Shown piece by piece: positions 12,208-24,170 of a DNA stretch of 64,000 bases (position 1 is the first letter of the stretch; each line of letters begins with the position of its first letter). The notes beneath the pieces are model-generated. The model made no database searches. It worked only from the letters and a program-made list of their open reading frames with translations, and was not told the origin of the DNA. This DNA is from Metopolophium dirhodum (taxonomy: Eukaryota > Arthropoda > Insecta > Hemiptera > Aphididae), in NCBI RefSeq assembly GCF_019925205.1, contig NC_083565.1, positions 30,160,241-30,224,240 on the forward strand, in the 5' to 3' direction. The translations under genes and the position numbers were made by a program.

Positions 12208-12396
12208 TCAATTAACTATAATAAAAAAAAACCTACTGAGAAATAAGAAAATACATACCCCGTGACGGAATCGAAATCTGCTACGAAAATTAGTCTTCGA
12301 AACACTGAAACGTTCACACATTTCAATCTGCTTATGATAATATATTATTCCCAGTTTGAAAATGTTCATTGACGAATACCATTTCTGAAATAACAC
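12208..12396 (-). pseudogene. Module copy E: exon-like relic with GTATGT donor
   Basis: A minus-strand frame encodes CERFSVSKTNFRSRFRFRHG and ends at a possible donor (GG|GTATGT, exon edge 12259). The ERF...RFRFR pattern aligns loosely with module copy C at 16619-16960. This is the most diverged of five related copies and the weakest call. It may be an exon remnant of a duplicated host gene. Confidence 0.3.
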
Positions 12397-12659
12397 GCAT
12401 CTTATGCAGTAAAATGTTCTACAATATTCTAATGACCTAGTTACAGTCTACAGATATTATATAAACCTACCTATAAATACCTAATATTAATTTTTATTAC
12501 ACAGAGTTTGTATTTTTAAATGTTGTATTTAAGGATTTATTAGTTTTATTTTTATACCTAACAAAAATTACATTTATTCACAAGTCAGTTATCAACTAGA
12601 ACACGACTACGAGTAAGACAGCGTTTGGATTGTTCGGACTGACGTATAATTTATTATTA

Positions 12660-13440
12660 TTATACATTGCGCCTTTGGTAGGCAGTAGTAAACGTATATG
12701 CTTCTACGTTATTTAGTTAACAGATTTTCCGCGACAATAAATATTTAATTCAAGTCTAAAAATTAAATGTAAGACCAAAATAATATAAAAACAAACTCAT
12801 GCATAAACATCGACTCTTCCAGTGAAACCTAGCTGTACTGCAGCACACGCTGTCGTCGAAGAAACAGCTATCTTCATCCGTCTACATCTCGCTCCATCTC
12901 CATCTCTCTCTACATCTCGCTCCATCTCCATCTCTCTCTACATCTCGCTAATTGAAACTTATCTAGTATACAATACTAGTACCTTTATGATCTGTAATAT
13001 ATTCTGGTGTTCGATGAAAAAGATTGAAATAAGATAAAAATACATATTTTTTTGGTTTTGAATATGAAAGCTGTGAGATGATCGATATGAATTTTGTGAG
13101 AAATATAGAGGTACTAGAAAACTGAGACGAGTGTGTTGAATGAAATAAATTAAAAAATTGATTAACACAACAATCGCTTAAAAATTAATTTAATTCAAAT
13201 AATGAGATGAACCTTATTAGATCATTTAAATTTTCCAGAACAAGCCCCCAGTTGTTGGTCGCATGCCAATTTTAACCATATACTAGACCACAAGTTTATA
13301 GACATTCTATAATGCATTCTGCTGCCGGTGGCCCTAGACACTGTTGGGGAAATTATATTTCTTTAGTAATTAAATTACGATACGAATTATAATTTACGTA
13401 GGCACTTGTCCAATACTCGACTACCAGAATTTAAATTAAA
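12660..13440 (-). pseudogene. Module copy A: duplicated exon segment, donor mutated
   Basis: This segment is paralogous to 17650-18560 (copy B) over several blocks, including GCATGCCAA...ACAAGTTTATAGACATTC and the CAATAAATATTTAATT intron block. The exon (about 12812-12880, minus) reads EDSCFFDDSVCCSTARFHWK and then SRCLC in a frame that is also open in copy B. The position matching the GTAAGT donor of copies B, C and D is ATGAGT here, so splicing would be lost. A 28-bp minisatellite sits just upstream on the minus strand. Function unknown; the spaced cysteines invite comparison with small secreted insect proteins, which is inference only. Confidence 0.45.
12882..12951. repeat. 28-bp minisatellite, about 2.5 copies
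   Basis: The unit contains TACATCTCGCTCCATCTC followed by CATCTCTCTC and is repeated in tandem. It lies inside module copy A and is absent from the paralogous copy B, so it arose after the duplication. Confidence 0.85.
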
Positions 13441-14050
13441 GAATGTGATATACCTAGGTAACATATCGATCGATTCTAAAACAGAAACTTAACCTAGGTA
13501 CAAATAATATCACAATATCAAATAGTGAAATGTGAAAATTTGAAGAAAATTTCCTATAGGTATATCCCGTAAAACCCCCAAAATAAAACGTACATTTGAG
13601 GTGTTCTCTTAAAACCCAAATATTTAATGCCCGTATCCCGTATGCATAGAAAATGTATGTTTCACATTTAACGAAAACTAAAACTATCGTGACGGAACTG
13701 AATTACGAAGAACGTATAAAACAAAAATAATCGTCACCAAGTGATAGGTATAATCTGCTATGTACTTACAAATCATATTAAATAACATTAATCATTATGT
13801 ATTTTCTTATTTTGTTAGGTAGGTATAAAAACCTACCTTCCTACTTATAAAAGCATTACCTAATCATTGATTTACAATTTTAAAAATTATTCTACTTTAA
13901 CAATAAATTAACAGTTGTAGGCAAAGTATTATAATTTAAGGTATTTTTCATAATATCCTAATTTTTGTACACCTATAACAACTGGATTTTAAAAACTACT
14001 CTACGTCTAGCGAGTATATAAGTTTGTCTGACAATAAATATTTACATTAG
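13441..14050. other. AT-rich, no gene seen
   Basis: A weak relic of the module may lie near 13690-13740 (CGTGACGGAACTGAATTACG). Nothing else is recognised. Confidence 0.4.
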
Positions 14051-14230
14051 GTCTACCGCGTAAACAGAGTAGGTAGTAGGACAAAACTTACGTAATTATT
14101 TATTCTTCCGGCGAAACGCGGTCCCTTTGAGTGTATAATATTGTCTAGTGTCAGAGCTGTGCGTCTCCGCCAAGCAAAATGCAGCGCGCGTCTTCATATC
14201 TCCGATCCAAAAGTTCAGTCTGGAAGTATT
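14051..14230 (-). pseudogene. Module copy D: exon-like relic with GTAAGT donor
   Basis: On the minus strand an ATG frame begins MKTRAAFCLAETHSSD, continues to LKGTAFRRKNK and a TAA, and is followed at once by GTAAGT. The CGTTTCGCCGGAAGAATA block and the intron block with GACAATAAATATTTA match copies A-C. The stop lies at the same place as in copy C, so this exon may end the protein, or both copies may be dead. Confidence 0.4.
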
Positions 14231-16600
14231 AAGATTAATGACATTTATAAAAATAGGCACCTAGTTTAATAACTAGAATGGAACAAAATATGTGAGTACG
14301 TATTGGAATCGCTGTTCGTCTCAAACGATTGTCATTTGCCATACATTATTTATAATTATAACCTAACCGTCCCAATCATAGAAAATATATATATGGTCCT
14401 AACCAATGGATGATGGATATTTTTACATTATCTTCAAAATAACATTTATTTGTTTCTACTAGATGCAAATGCAGTAAATTGAATTCAAATTTATAATGTA
14501 GATAACGGTTTTTTTACTTGGTAACCATTTATTTATTACTTGGTTTATAAACAAATTCTAATTGATATAAAATAGTAATTATATAAAAATAGTTTTATTG
14601 ATCCCAATATTTAAAAATAATGTTTCAAATAAAATAATAAAAAAAAATTAAGAAATACCTATTAATTAATATGTATTACGTAAATAACAAAATAACTAAA
14701 TAAATTCGTGTTTTTTTTTTAAACATTTTCAGTCCCCCCCCCCTTTACAAAATTGTGTCACTCGTCCTTAGAGTGGTGCGCCCCTTAGGTTAAGAGCCCT
14801 TGAAATAGTGTATGTTAAAAAATCAGCCATATCCTCCCCCCCCCATCACTTGACAAAATCATGTGACTCATTTAGCTACTTTATGAATTAAGAACAATAC
14901 ATTGAACGTACAAAACTCTACCTACCTACGTAATAGTTATCAACCTATTAACCCATCAATAATATTATATTTTTATTGTGTACACTAATCGATTGGTATA
15001 TACAAAATAACGTTAAGTTATAAATAGGACGTGGATTTAAATGCATTAAAAATAAGAAAAATGCACTTATGTTACAAAGCTTAATAAAATGGCCAGAAAA
15101 ATTAAAAGTCCAATTTAAACGAATATAAAATAGAATTTAGATAAGTGTATAGGTAGTGTATTCGTTATATTTTGAGTTTCATTATAGCACATCAGTCGAT
15201 CAGATGCTATTTAATATTTTAAAATAAAAATATTCGACAGTAATTCCATATTGGCAAGTGTTGTTTTCTATAACTGAAGACTGAAGTTATAGTATCGAAC
15301 ATAATGGGTACGTAAAAAAATAGAAATATAAGAAAAAAAATTACCTTTTTTTAATTGTATTTAACTTTTTTCTAATAAGTTTTATAAAATTGACTTTATC
15401 CCATATAAATGTTCTAATTTCATTTTTCAATTCGTTGATAATATATGAAACGAATTCTTTGCTTGGAAAGCAATGTTTTAGAAAATTCAGAAAATGCAGT
15501 TTATATTTAAATATTATAAATAATAATTTCTGATGCATTGATGCGGAAGAGTGAGGGGGTGGACAATCTGCCGAACCGAAATCTAACATTTTAAACACTT
15601 AATATAAACAATTTTTCACACACGCGTCATGGTATGAAAATGAAAAAATATTTATAATTCATATTTATACCGATTTTCTACCGAAAAAATAAATTACTTT
15701 CATCTCAATATTATTTATTAGTTAACGATATCTTTGCTCGGAATCGTTTTTCGTTTGTTCGTTTTGTATTTTAATAATTTATACGTGGATATATTATTAT
15801 TACTAATAATTATAGTAGTTGTGTTTGTTTTATTTCATTAATTTATTTAGTACTATACCAATAAATTATATATAAACTAATAATTTTTAAAACATTGTGT
15901 TCAAAAAAAAAAAAAAAAAATGTGATTTCAATTAGAGTCTTGTAATGTACCTACCTATATTTAAAAAATAAATAAATATAATAATAAATGTTGAACTTTT
16001 AGGGACATAATAGGTAACACATTCGTGTATGTAGTATTACACTATTTATATAGGTATATTTATATACCTATACGAGTATATGAGTAGGTATATTATTCAT
16101 AAGTGCGCACACGTCAGGATAGGCAGTTGACCATTCCGTGAATATACTTTTATGTGTACATGGTTATACATCCCTAATCCCTATGATATAGAATATAAAT
16201 ATTAGGTGAACAATAGAAGTTAAGTATGTGACACTAAATTAATAGTTACCTATAACTTATAACGTTGTATTTGGGAAAAAAATTACCAGTTATTAATTAA
16301 AATTGTATCTTATGACTATTATCAGTTATAAGTCATAACATATATTTCTATAAATTAAACCAAAATATTTATATATTTATATTAAGTACCCTGTATAGTG
16401 TATTGGTATGCACCTATTAATTATAATTATTCTACAAACAGGGACTGGAAAAATGACGACGGCGTTTATATCTCGCGTATTTTATACATTTCTAGTCCGG
16501 AATTAAAATATGCGGCTACAACACTTAGATAGCACATTTTTCGTGACATTAAATATTTGTTTTAAGTCTTAAAAGTAAATTCAAGCCCCAAAAGAATATA
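14231..16600. other. AT-rich intergenic DNA with two C-tracts
   Basis: No gene is supported. Two related C-rich words (14736-14760 and 14836-14860), each followed by a CAAAATYRTGTGAC-like sequence, may be edges of an old insertion. A short minus-strand open frame at 15341-15598 has no recognisable domain. Confidence 0.5.
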
Positions 16601-16618
16601 AAAACAAACTTACTTTAA

Positions 16619-16960
16619 TTATCGACTCCTTCGGCGGAATCCGTGACGTGTGTGAACTGCGACGCCCATGAGGAAACGCTCCAGAATACAGCCAGAACTT
16701 AGAATATTGTGATTTATGAAAAATAAAATTATACGAAACGCAGTAAGTTTTTTGCTCATATCTTCTTTGCTTATTGAAATTTTAATCGACTGTGTCTTCT
16801 GCAACGACTTTGAGATTTGCCATAGATTAAATAAATAAATGATAGATATCATACTAGGTACGTCAATATGATGAATCCACGGATATAATATAATGCAACT
16901 TTTTATATCAAAGAGTTCTGTGTTAAGGACCAATTTGTTCATTGAAATTTGATAAGACAA
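16619..16960 (-). CDS. Module copy C: 113-codon open frame, unknown
   Basis: This is the longest open frame among the five modules. The peptide is unremarkable until its basic C-terminus, ILERFLMGVAVHTRHGFRRR followed by SR and TAA, which lies just before a GTAAGTTTG donor. The last 25 codons align with copies A, B, D and E in the same frame, which argues that this was the coding frame. Upstream codons share GCCATAGAT...TGATAGATATCAT words with copy B. It may be a terminal exon or a pseudogene; no signal peptide and no family recognised. Confidence 0.35.
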   Translation of the reverse strand: MSYQISMNKLVLNTELFDIKSCIILYPWIHHIDVPSMISIIYLFNLWQISKSLQKTQSIKISISKEDMSKKLTAFRIILFFINHNILSSGCILERFLMGVAVHTRHGFRRRSR

Positions 16961-17649
16961 TAAACCAAAATAGTTTATAATTTTGAATTTGAATTATAAT
17001 AATATGATATAGGTATTATTTAAATTATTATTTTCGTTTATCAATTTAATTATTGATTAAGGTGGTGAATAGATATCAGAAGCACAAGAATATTTTTATA
17101 AGAGCATATTGTATTTTATGAATTATTAAATAAAAATGTGATAACTGTATTTTAGAGTTAACATAAAGCCATAAACGTTTACAGTAAATTCATCAAATAC
17201 TATAATACCAACTATATTTTTACAATGATGTGTGTTTTTTTTTTTTTTAATATTTTTAATTATTTTTTCTTGTGGTCTGTGTAAACGATAAATATTCGTA
17301 ATAAAGATTCAATTTTCATATATAATATTATATTATAGGCACTCAGTATGTAATCATATGTTTATTTTTAGTTTAATTTAATTGTAGGTATTTAGTAAAT
17401 AATAATAGGTATACGAGATTGTGTTTTCGAACAGCAATAAATTTATTGTTTTTATTAATACCTACACCATAATAGGGAACTAAAATTTTGTAAATGATGT
17501 ACAAATGTATTTTTGGTGTTTTAAGGCTGCTGTAAGATCAATTTATGAGAATCCTTGCATTAAATTGTTATGAGGTGTATAATGTATTTACGTATATAAA
17601 AATATAAAATATAAAGATTAATAACATTATATTGTTTTAAATACTTCGC

Positions 17650-18560
17650 GCAAACCCGGCGTATAGTATAACATGCAAAAAGGTGCATATTAAACTTGGC
17701 GTGGTGAAACGAAGACGGTCTCGCGTATTTTATACATTGCGCTATTGGGATTAAACTTATAAATGCGTCTACGTCACGTAGTTAACAAATTGTCCGTGGC
17801 AATAAATATTTAATTTAAGTCTAAAAAGTAAATGTAAAATAGTAGGTAATAATATGAAAACAAACTTACTCGTAAACATCTACTCTTCCGGTGAAACGCA
17901 GCTAGAGTGCCGCCATCGCCGAAGAAACAGATATCTTCATCCATCTTTATCTAATCATCTCACTCCGATGAGCTGAAACTTGAAAGTATCGAAATATTTT
18001 ATGAAAATAACCTGATCAAACGAAATTTGCGATTTTGTGTTACAACTTATCCGGTTTAACGAACTGTCCGTTTATATTTGTGGCCTATTATTTTTTTGTT
18101 CACTGAAATCAAAATATACAATATATTATATTTATAATACAATAGTATTGCTGAAATTATTAGAATTCTTAACCGTCGCCGACGAATTTCGACAATAATT
18201 GACGATTGCCATAGATATCATAAAATATATTATTTACTATGATAAATCCAAAGAACTTATATATTATTATATAAATACTCAGTAAACCTATACGGTATAA
18301 TTATAAATCGTATGTTCTTTTACAGAAATCTTTGTCATCTGCAATGCACCTATTCTGGTTTTCTATTTCAATTATAGTTCGCATGCCAAATTTAACTATA
18401 CAAACTGGTCCGCAAGTTTATAGACATTCTAATACATTCTCCCGCCAGTGCAAATAGACAAAGTGTTTGAGAAGTTATATTTTTTTGGTACCTAATTAAT
18501 TTACAATATGAATTATTATAAGTTACCTATGTAGGTACTTGTCCAAAACTCGACTACCTG
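17650..18560 (-). pseudogene. Module copy B: duplicated exon segment with intact donor
   Basis: Paralogue of copy A. The exon (about 17870-17935, minus) reads EDICFFGDGGTLAAFHRKSR then CLR, and runs into a consensus donor, GTAAGTTTG. Exon and intron sequence are both conserved between copies, so the whole segment was duplicated, not retroposed. No acceptor with a good pyrimidine tract was found, and the alternative ATG frame in this copy hits a stop after 12 codons. Coding status is unresolved. Confidence 0.45.
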
Positions 18561-19136
18561 CAAATCATTGGTTTTTATGGTATAGCCTTACGAAGTTCGC
18601 GATTTTCGGTGTTTTACGCACCCGTACAACGCTTAAAGTTTACCGAGCTTAAGTATTACAAATTAATTTTTTTTTAATCTAGGTAAATCAACGTTTTAAA
18701 ATTGATTGTGCAAAAATAATTCTGACACCCACCCATGGTGGTTTTACATAACAAGTCGAGGGATGTTTTTGATTTTAATTGTTCGAGCAAACGCAGTGTG
18801 GTATACCGGGTACATATGAAAATACCAAAAATTTCAATTAGTTATAAAACATATAACTTAAAAATAAGATTGAACGCCAAGTTCAGACTTCCCTGTCGTT
18901 TTCAGTTAAAAACTAATGATTTCCGGCAATTATTTTTTGCAATATCGATCTTAATTCGTTGTAACTTGTAATTTATATACCTATTTTAAAAATATTATTC
19001 GTGGGTAATTGAAACGTCTAAAATATATTATCATATACAAATACGATAATAAACAAATAATAATAATTCAACTTAACCGGCTACGGTATTAATAATATTT
19101 AATAATATCAATATAAATATAGTATACATTATCCTA
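18561..19136. other. AT-rich intergenic DNA
   Basis: A plus-strand open frame at 18735-18971 shows no domain, codon or splice support and is not called. Nothing else is recognised. Confidence 0.4.
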
Positions 19137-19266
19137 GGCTGACAAATCGTCTCCACTTAAAATCGTTTTTCGTATACTATGATATTATATCATTGAATTC
19201 AAATTTAACACTATCCATAACAGTCACCCACTTCTAACCTACTGTTCAGCAGAGTCACATCCAATT
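19137..19266 (+). repeat. Family F, right-terminal fragment
   Basis: This fragment, with CTGACAAATCGTCTCC and ACCTACTGTTCAGCAGAG, equals the right end of the full copy at 19276-20650. It is joined directly to the left end of that copy, giving a tail-to-head arrangement. Confidence 0.85.
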
Positions 19267-19275
19267 TTTTTTTTT

Positions 19276-20650
19276 AGATTCTGAGGGAAGCGATGAATGT
19301 ATTAATTTTACAATGATGTGTGTTTTCTTTTATTTTTTTTTTTGTGTCTGTCATTACCTTTTGGGACAGTAAAAGTTCTTGAATTTTCTTTAACAGTAAC
19401 TTTTCTGATAGTGAATCTAGTTGGTACAATGGGGGGTCAGTAGTTTTCAAAAGCGACGTGAAAAACAAAGGAAAAACGGGAATTTTTTACGCAAAGTCCG
19501 TTTTCGAGAAAATCGATTTTGGTTTTAGGTGCAACACTAAAACAAATGACCGTAGGTACATTAAATTTTGACTGAATGCTTATATTAGCATTTTCTATAC
19601 ACCATAACATTTTCCAAATATTTTGACTATTTTGAATTCTATAAATATCAATAAAATTTTATCTGTTGAGTAAAAAAGCTTGAAAATTTAATAGAAGGCT
19701 CTTAAGTTATTGTTTCAAAGGCAGATGAAAAAAATTAAAAATCCTTAGTCACAGTTTTTATTTATAAGCATTTAAAGTTCAAATTTTGACAAAATACTGA
19801 AAAATCACGAAAATTAGCAAATTATTTTGAGTTGAGAATTCATAAAAAATTTTCTTTTTAAATCTAAGATTTGAAAATGTAATATAAGATTACTCATAAG
19901 TTTGTCTACCTTTATCAAAAAAAAAATGTCTACAAGAAAGTCAAATTAAACTTTTATGAACGTTTGAAATTCATATTTTTACAACATTTGATATTTACTC
20001 GATTTCTCATGTAACGATTTTCTTATTTTGTTGTAATTAAAAAACGTATGACTGTAGATACTTGAAAATTTCACTGAATGTTTATATTAGCATTTTCTAT
20101 ACACCATAAAATGTTGAAAATATTTTGACTCTTTTTGAGCTGTTTACAGACATTGTGAGTTTTAAATTTTTTTAGTTTTTTTTTCTTTAAATATCAATAA
20201 AATTTTATTTGTTGGGTAAAAAAGCGTGAAAAATTAATGCAAGGCTTCTGATATATTGGTACAATAGCAGTTGAAAAATATTAAAAATACATAGGCTAAA
20301 TTTTTATTTATAAGCATTTAAAGTTAAAATTTTGACAACATTTATCAAATTTATAATTTAATAATTATTTTGTAGTTAAAAATTTATAAAATGTTCAACT
20401 TTTGTAGCTGAGGATTAAAAATTTAAAACAAGGTTCCACGTAAATAGGTTATATATAAATTACTTTATTCACTATAATATCATCAAATATACTTGGTAAT
20501 ATCATATGCTGACGGACCGTTTTCGCTCAGAATCGTTTTTCTTATACAATGATATTATATCATTGAATTCAAATTTAACACCATCCATTACAGTGACCCA
20601 CTTGTAACCTACTGTACAGCAGAGCGACATCCACTTACCCACCTTTTTTT
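19276..20650 (+). repeat. Family F, near-full copy (forward)
   Basis: A non-coding repeat of about 1.4 kb. The left end reads AGATTCTGAGSGAAGCGATG, the right end GAGCGACATCCACTTACCCA. Internally it carries two similar halves, each with a GAGCTGTTTACRGACAT...CATTTTCTATACACCATA block. At least eight further full or partial copies occur in the window in both orientations. It has no coding potential; its class is unknown. The word GATTCTGAGCG is present near both ends in inverted orientation, which hints at a very old TIR element. Confidence 0.9.
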
Positions 20651-20879
20651 AATTGACCTCCCTTTTTATTTAATTCCTGATAAACGAGTTTTGGATAAGT
20701 ACCTACCTACATAATAGGTACCTGTCCTACCTATATTAATTAAAAACTATTTTTAACACGACGTATTTACTTATTATTTTTGTCTTTTAGTTTATCTAAT
20801 TTTGTATGATTAAAATAAGTTTCCTTTATACCCAAATAATTTTTAAGTACCTACAAATAATATAGAACTCAATTTTATT

Positions 20880-22120
20880 TTAACAATAAATACTTTTATT
20901 AATACAGTGTTGACTTTGTAGATGGGTAGTAATAAATTAACTGTACATTCAGGATTACATGCATTCAGGTGAATAATTATAAGATTGCAATGATAGATGT
21001 AAGATGTAAGATGTAAGATGTAAGATGTATTGTTGATTCATCAATACGATGCTGGGTGGACTTGAGGACTTCCCATGTTCAGCGACCGGCGTCGACCCGT
21101 TTTGTGGCACAGCGGAAACTTCGTACAGCTGACTGTTCGACAAAGACACTGTAATATTATTTGAAAAATATTATTTCTACTTAATCGTAATAACTGGGTA
21201 TAATGAGTTTAATATTATATTATATTACAATAAATATTAAGTACCTATATTACTAGCTTTTAATAATTGGGACGTCATTTTTGTAGATATTGATCCGGAC
21301 AAAATGATGCTGGCCCAGCGCTATGCCACGGTTTATGGCGTACCTATCCGATGAAATTGTTGGAGACTCTTTCAAACTGGGCAATCTGATAAACGGTGAC
21401 GTGATCGTTACTTCACGGCCATCATAGGGTAGACCAGAATACACAAAAATGTAGGTCATCGGGCTGTCGGCTGTATGTATGATAAAGTCCTGGAAGTGGG
21501 AATTACAATAGCCCCTAAAATGCTGTTACACCTCAACCTTAATAAAAACAAAGAATGATTAAAAAATGGCAACGGAATTGGCCTACAAATCTGAAAATAA
21601 GTTTATGGACAGATAACTTCTCAACGTAATATTATGACCGATCCAATAATAACTTTCCATAGGTACATCAGATCTATGTGCGACGGCTGCTCACCAACGT
21701 ATCGACATCCACCAGATAACTTTGGTATGTTTTCAAACTATACCGCTCATTCTTGCGGAATGCTAAAGAAAATTCATTTATTAGATAAATATTATACTAT
21801 AACAATTTTTAAATATAGACGTTTTCAACTCACAGTTATGCAGATGGATGTCGACCGGTTTGGGAGCGACGTCTGATACGCCACTGTTCAAATGAATTCA
21901 AACATAAATAATATATTATTATAATATTTTTATATGTATATAGGTACGGTTAGGTATATTAAATTAATTAAGTAGGTACTATATTAATATAGTCTATTAA
22001 TTATTTTTTTACTATGCTTTTATTGTATTAAAATATACACAATGACTTATAACTTACATTATTGGATCGGACATACAGCAACGTCGAGTTGAGGTACCTG
22101 TCCATAACCACATTTTCATC
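20880..22120 (-). CDS. 3' exons of an unidentified host gene
   Basis: Codon content and splice sites differ clearly from the flanking repeats. In transcript order: a putative exon at 22058-22120 (DENVVMDRYLNSTLLYVRSN, donor GTAAGT); 21834-21884 (VSDVAPKPVDIHLHN, acceptor AACAG, donor GTGAGT); 21695-21762 (SFRKNERYSLKTYQSYLVDV then DTL, donor GTGAGC); 21254-21489 (acceptor CCCACTTCCAG; contains MTYIFVYSGLPYDGREVTIT, SDRYAINRGIALGQHHFVRI, YKNDVPIIKS); and a last exon from 21148 (acceptor ATTACAG). Exons 2 to 4 join in a consistent frame. The frame may stop at TAG 21253-21255, or a donor at 21253 may continue into the last exon, ending at 20955 or 21079. A poly(A) signal lies near 20893. The phase of the first listed exon does not fit exon 2 in that frame, so it may be mis-bounded. 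The family is not recognised. The 5' part is missing or lies beyond the repeats to the right. Confidence 0.55.
20997..21030. repeat. 7-bp microsatellite (AAGATGT)n
   Basis: Four to five tandem copies inside the last exon of the host gene; in the open frame they add a repetitive ILHLTSY-like tail. Confidence 0.85.
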
Positions 22121-22389
22121 AGCAAAATATAATATAAAATATAAAATAAAGAAATGCATAAAGAAAAAACTGTATTTATTCATACAATTTTGAAATCAAA
22201 AACATTAGAACAAGATAATGCTTTCTTGATAAATTAAAAATATTTGAAGATTTTATTTGTCATACGTTTACATGGCAATAGTAAAATTCTAATAAACCTA
22301 TTAGGTACGTAAACAACATTTATTAATATGACAAATATTTAAAATTTCAAAATATGGGGACCCTTGTGTTAATACCCCTCACTTTGTTT

Positions 22390-22830
22390 TTTTGGTTAGC
22401 GCTGGGAGTTTTTGTGCAAAAACGTCGGGACCTGGTGCACATTTCTGCACAAACGATGCACAAACGTTTGGCACATTAAAAATTTCAATTTTCCAAAAAT
22501 TGGGTGTCTCGTTTCAATGCCCCCCCCCCACTTTGTTTTTTGGATAGCGCTGGGAGTTTTTGTGCTAAACGTCGGGACCTGGTGCACATTTCTGCACAAA
22601 CGATGCACAAACGTTTGGCACATTCAAAAATCCAAATATTCAATGTGGGGGGGGGGCTGCCGTTTCAATGCCCCCCACCATTTTGTTTTAGGGATAGAGC
22701 TTTCAGTTTTTGTGCACAAACGATTGGACTTGGTGCACATTTCTGCCCAAACGATGCACAAACGTTTGGCGTGGTCAGAAGTTCAAATTTCGAAAGTGGG
22801 GGGGGGGGGCATTGAAATGGACCTACTCAA
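22390..22830. repeat. Tandem repeat, three units of about 149 bp
   Basis: Units start near 22399, 22547 and 22697. Each holds a GGGACCTGGTGCACATTTCTG-like core (first 20 bases conserved), two GCACAAACG words and a C- or G-rich tract. The units stay open in several frames on both strands, which produces spurious ORFs. It joins a truncated family F copy at about 22830. Confidence 0.92.
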
Positions 22831-23535
22831 AATAATTTGCTAATTTTCGTGAGTTTTCCGTATTTTGTCAACATTTGAACTTTAAATGCTTATAAATAAA
22901 AAATGTGATTAAGGATTTTTAATTTTTTTCATCTGCCTTTGAAACAATAACCTAGGAGCCTTCTATTAAATTTTCAATCTTTTTTACTCAACAGACAAAA
23001 TTTTATTGATATTTATAGAAAAAAAAAACTAAAAAAATTGAAAATGACAATGTTCGTAAGCAGCTCAAAAAGAGTCAAAATTTTATGGTGTATAGAAAAT
23101 GCTAATATAAACATTCGGTGAAATGTCATGTACCTACGCCTAGTTTGTAGGCCATTTGTTTTAAAGTTACACCAAAAACCAAAATCGATTTTCTCGAAAA
23201 CAGATTTTGCGTAAAAATTCCCGTTTTTCCTTAATTTTTCTTTTGTTTTTCACGTAGCTTTTGAAAACTACTAGGACTACTTTTTACTTTTGACCCCCCC
23301 AAAGTACCAACTAGATTCACTTTCCTATCAGAAAAGTTACTGTTGAAGAAAATCCAAGCACTGTCCTAAAAGGTGATGACAGACACAAATATAAAAAAAA
23401 AACACACATCATTGTAAAATCAATACATTCATCGCTTCGCTCAGAATCTAAAATAAATAAAAAATAAAAAATGAAAAAAAAAACACAAATCATTATAAAA
23501 TCAATACATTCGCCGCTCCGCTAGAATCTAAAAAA
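22831..23535 (-). repeat. Family F, truncated copy (reverse) plus extra terminus
   Basis: Reverse-orientation copy lacking its proximal half, beginning at TCAAAATAATTTGC and ending CGCTCAGAATCT near 23450. A second, short terminal fragment (ATTCGCCGCTCCGCTAGAATC) follows at about 23480-23530, again a terminus-to-terminus junction. Confidence 0.88.
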
Positions 23536-24170
23536 GTCAATTATTTAATTGTTTGATTTTTTGTTTTTCGAATAATATCAAAATAATAAAACATATCTAA
23601 AATAATATCAATATATTATAGAAGGTATATTTTCCATTTTTTTTTCGAATAATAACTTATTTAATTTTTTTTTCTTGTTGATGGGCCCCTCATTTGAACA
23701 TAGAATCTAGCAAGGGAATGCAATGCATACCTTGCTTACCCTATTGTTGCGGCACTGTCCATCATCCATCACAAAAACCAAACAACAATTATTAACTTTT
23801 TCAGTGAGCAGTAACCGAGTAAATAAAAAGTTATGTTTTAATTTTGCTTTATGCAAACACCATTTGATAAGAAATACATTAATCATAATATAAACTATAC
23901 TTCCATTTCTACTTACACAAGTATGCAACACAGACAATACAAATACAATAAACCTCTAAATCTTCACTATTTTATTTTTATTCCTTCTTTCAGATATTTT
24001 CTGTTTAATGCATCAATTATATTGTTCATCGTATAAGTAAATTTTATGGTTTCATCAAAATCATTGAAACCTTGGACATTTTTATGTTTATAAAATATCA
24101 TTTAAAGTTAGAAACCTTAAGTTAGGAATCCAAAAACTTTTGCATATTTATTATATACAGCAAATGGAGG
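23536..24170. other. AT-rich intergenic DNA
   Basis: Short open frames on both strands (such as 23707-23937) lack any domain or splice support. No gene seen. Confidence 0.45.

Noticed and set aside
22396..22843. Overlapping open frames of 75-143 codons on both strands
   Set aside because: They are produced by the three-unit 149-bp tandem repeat whose unit length nearly preserves frame.
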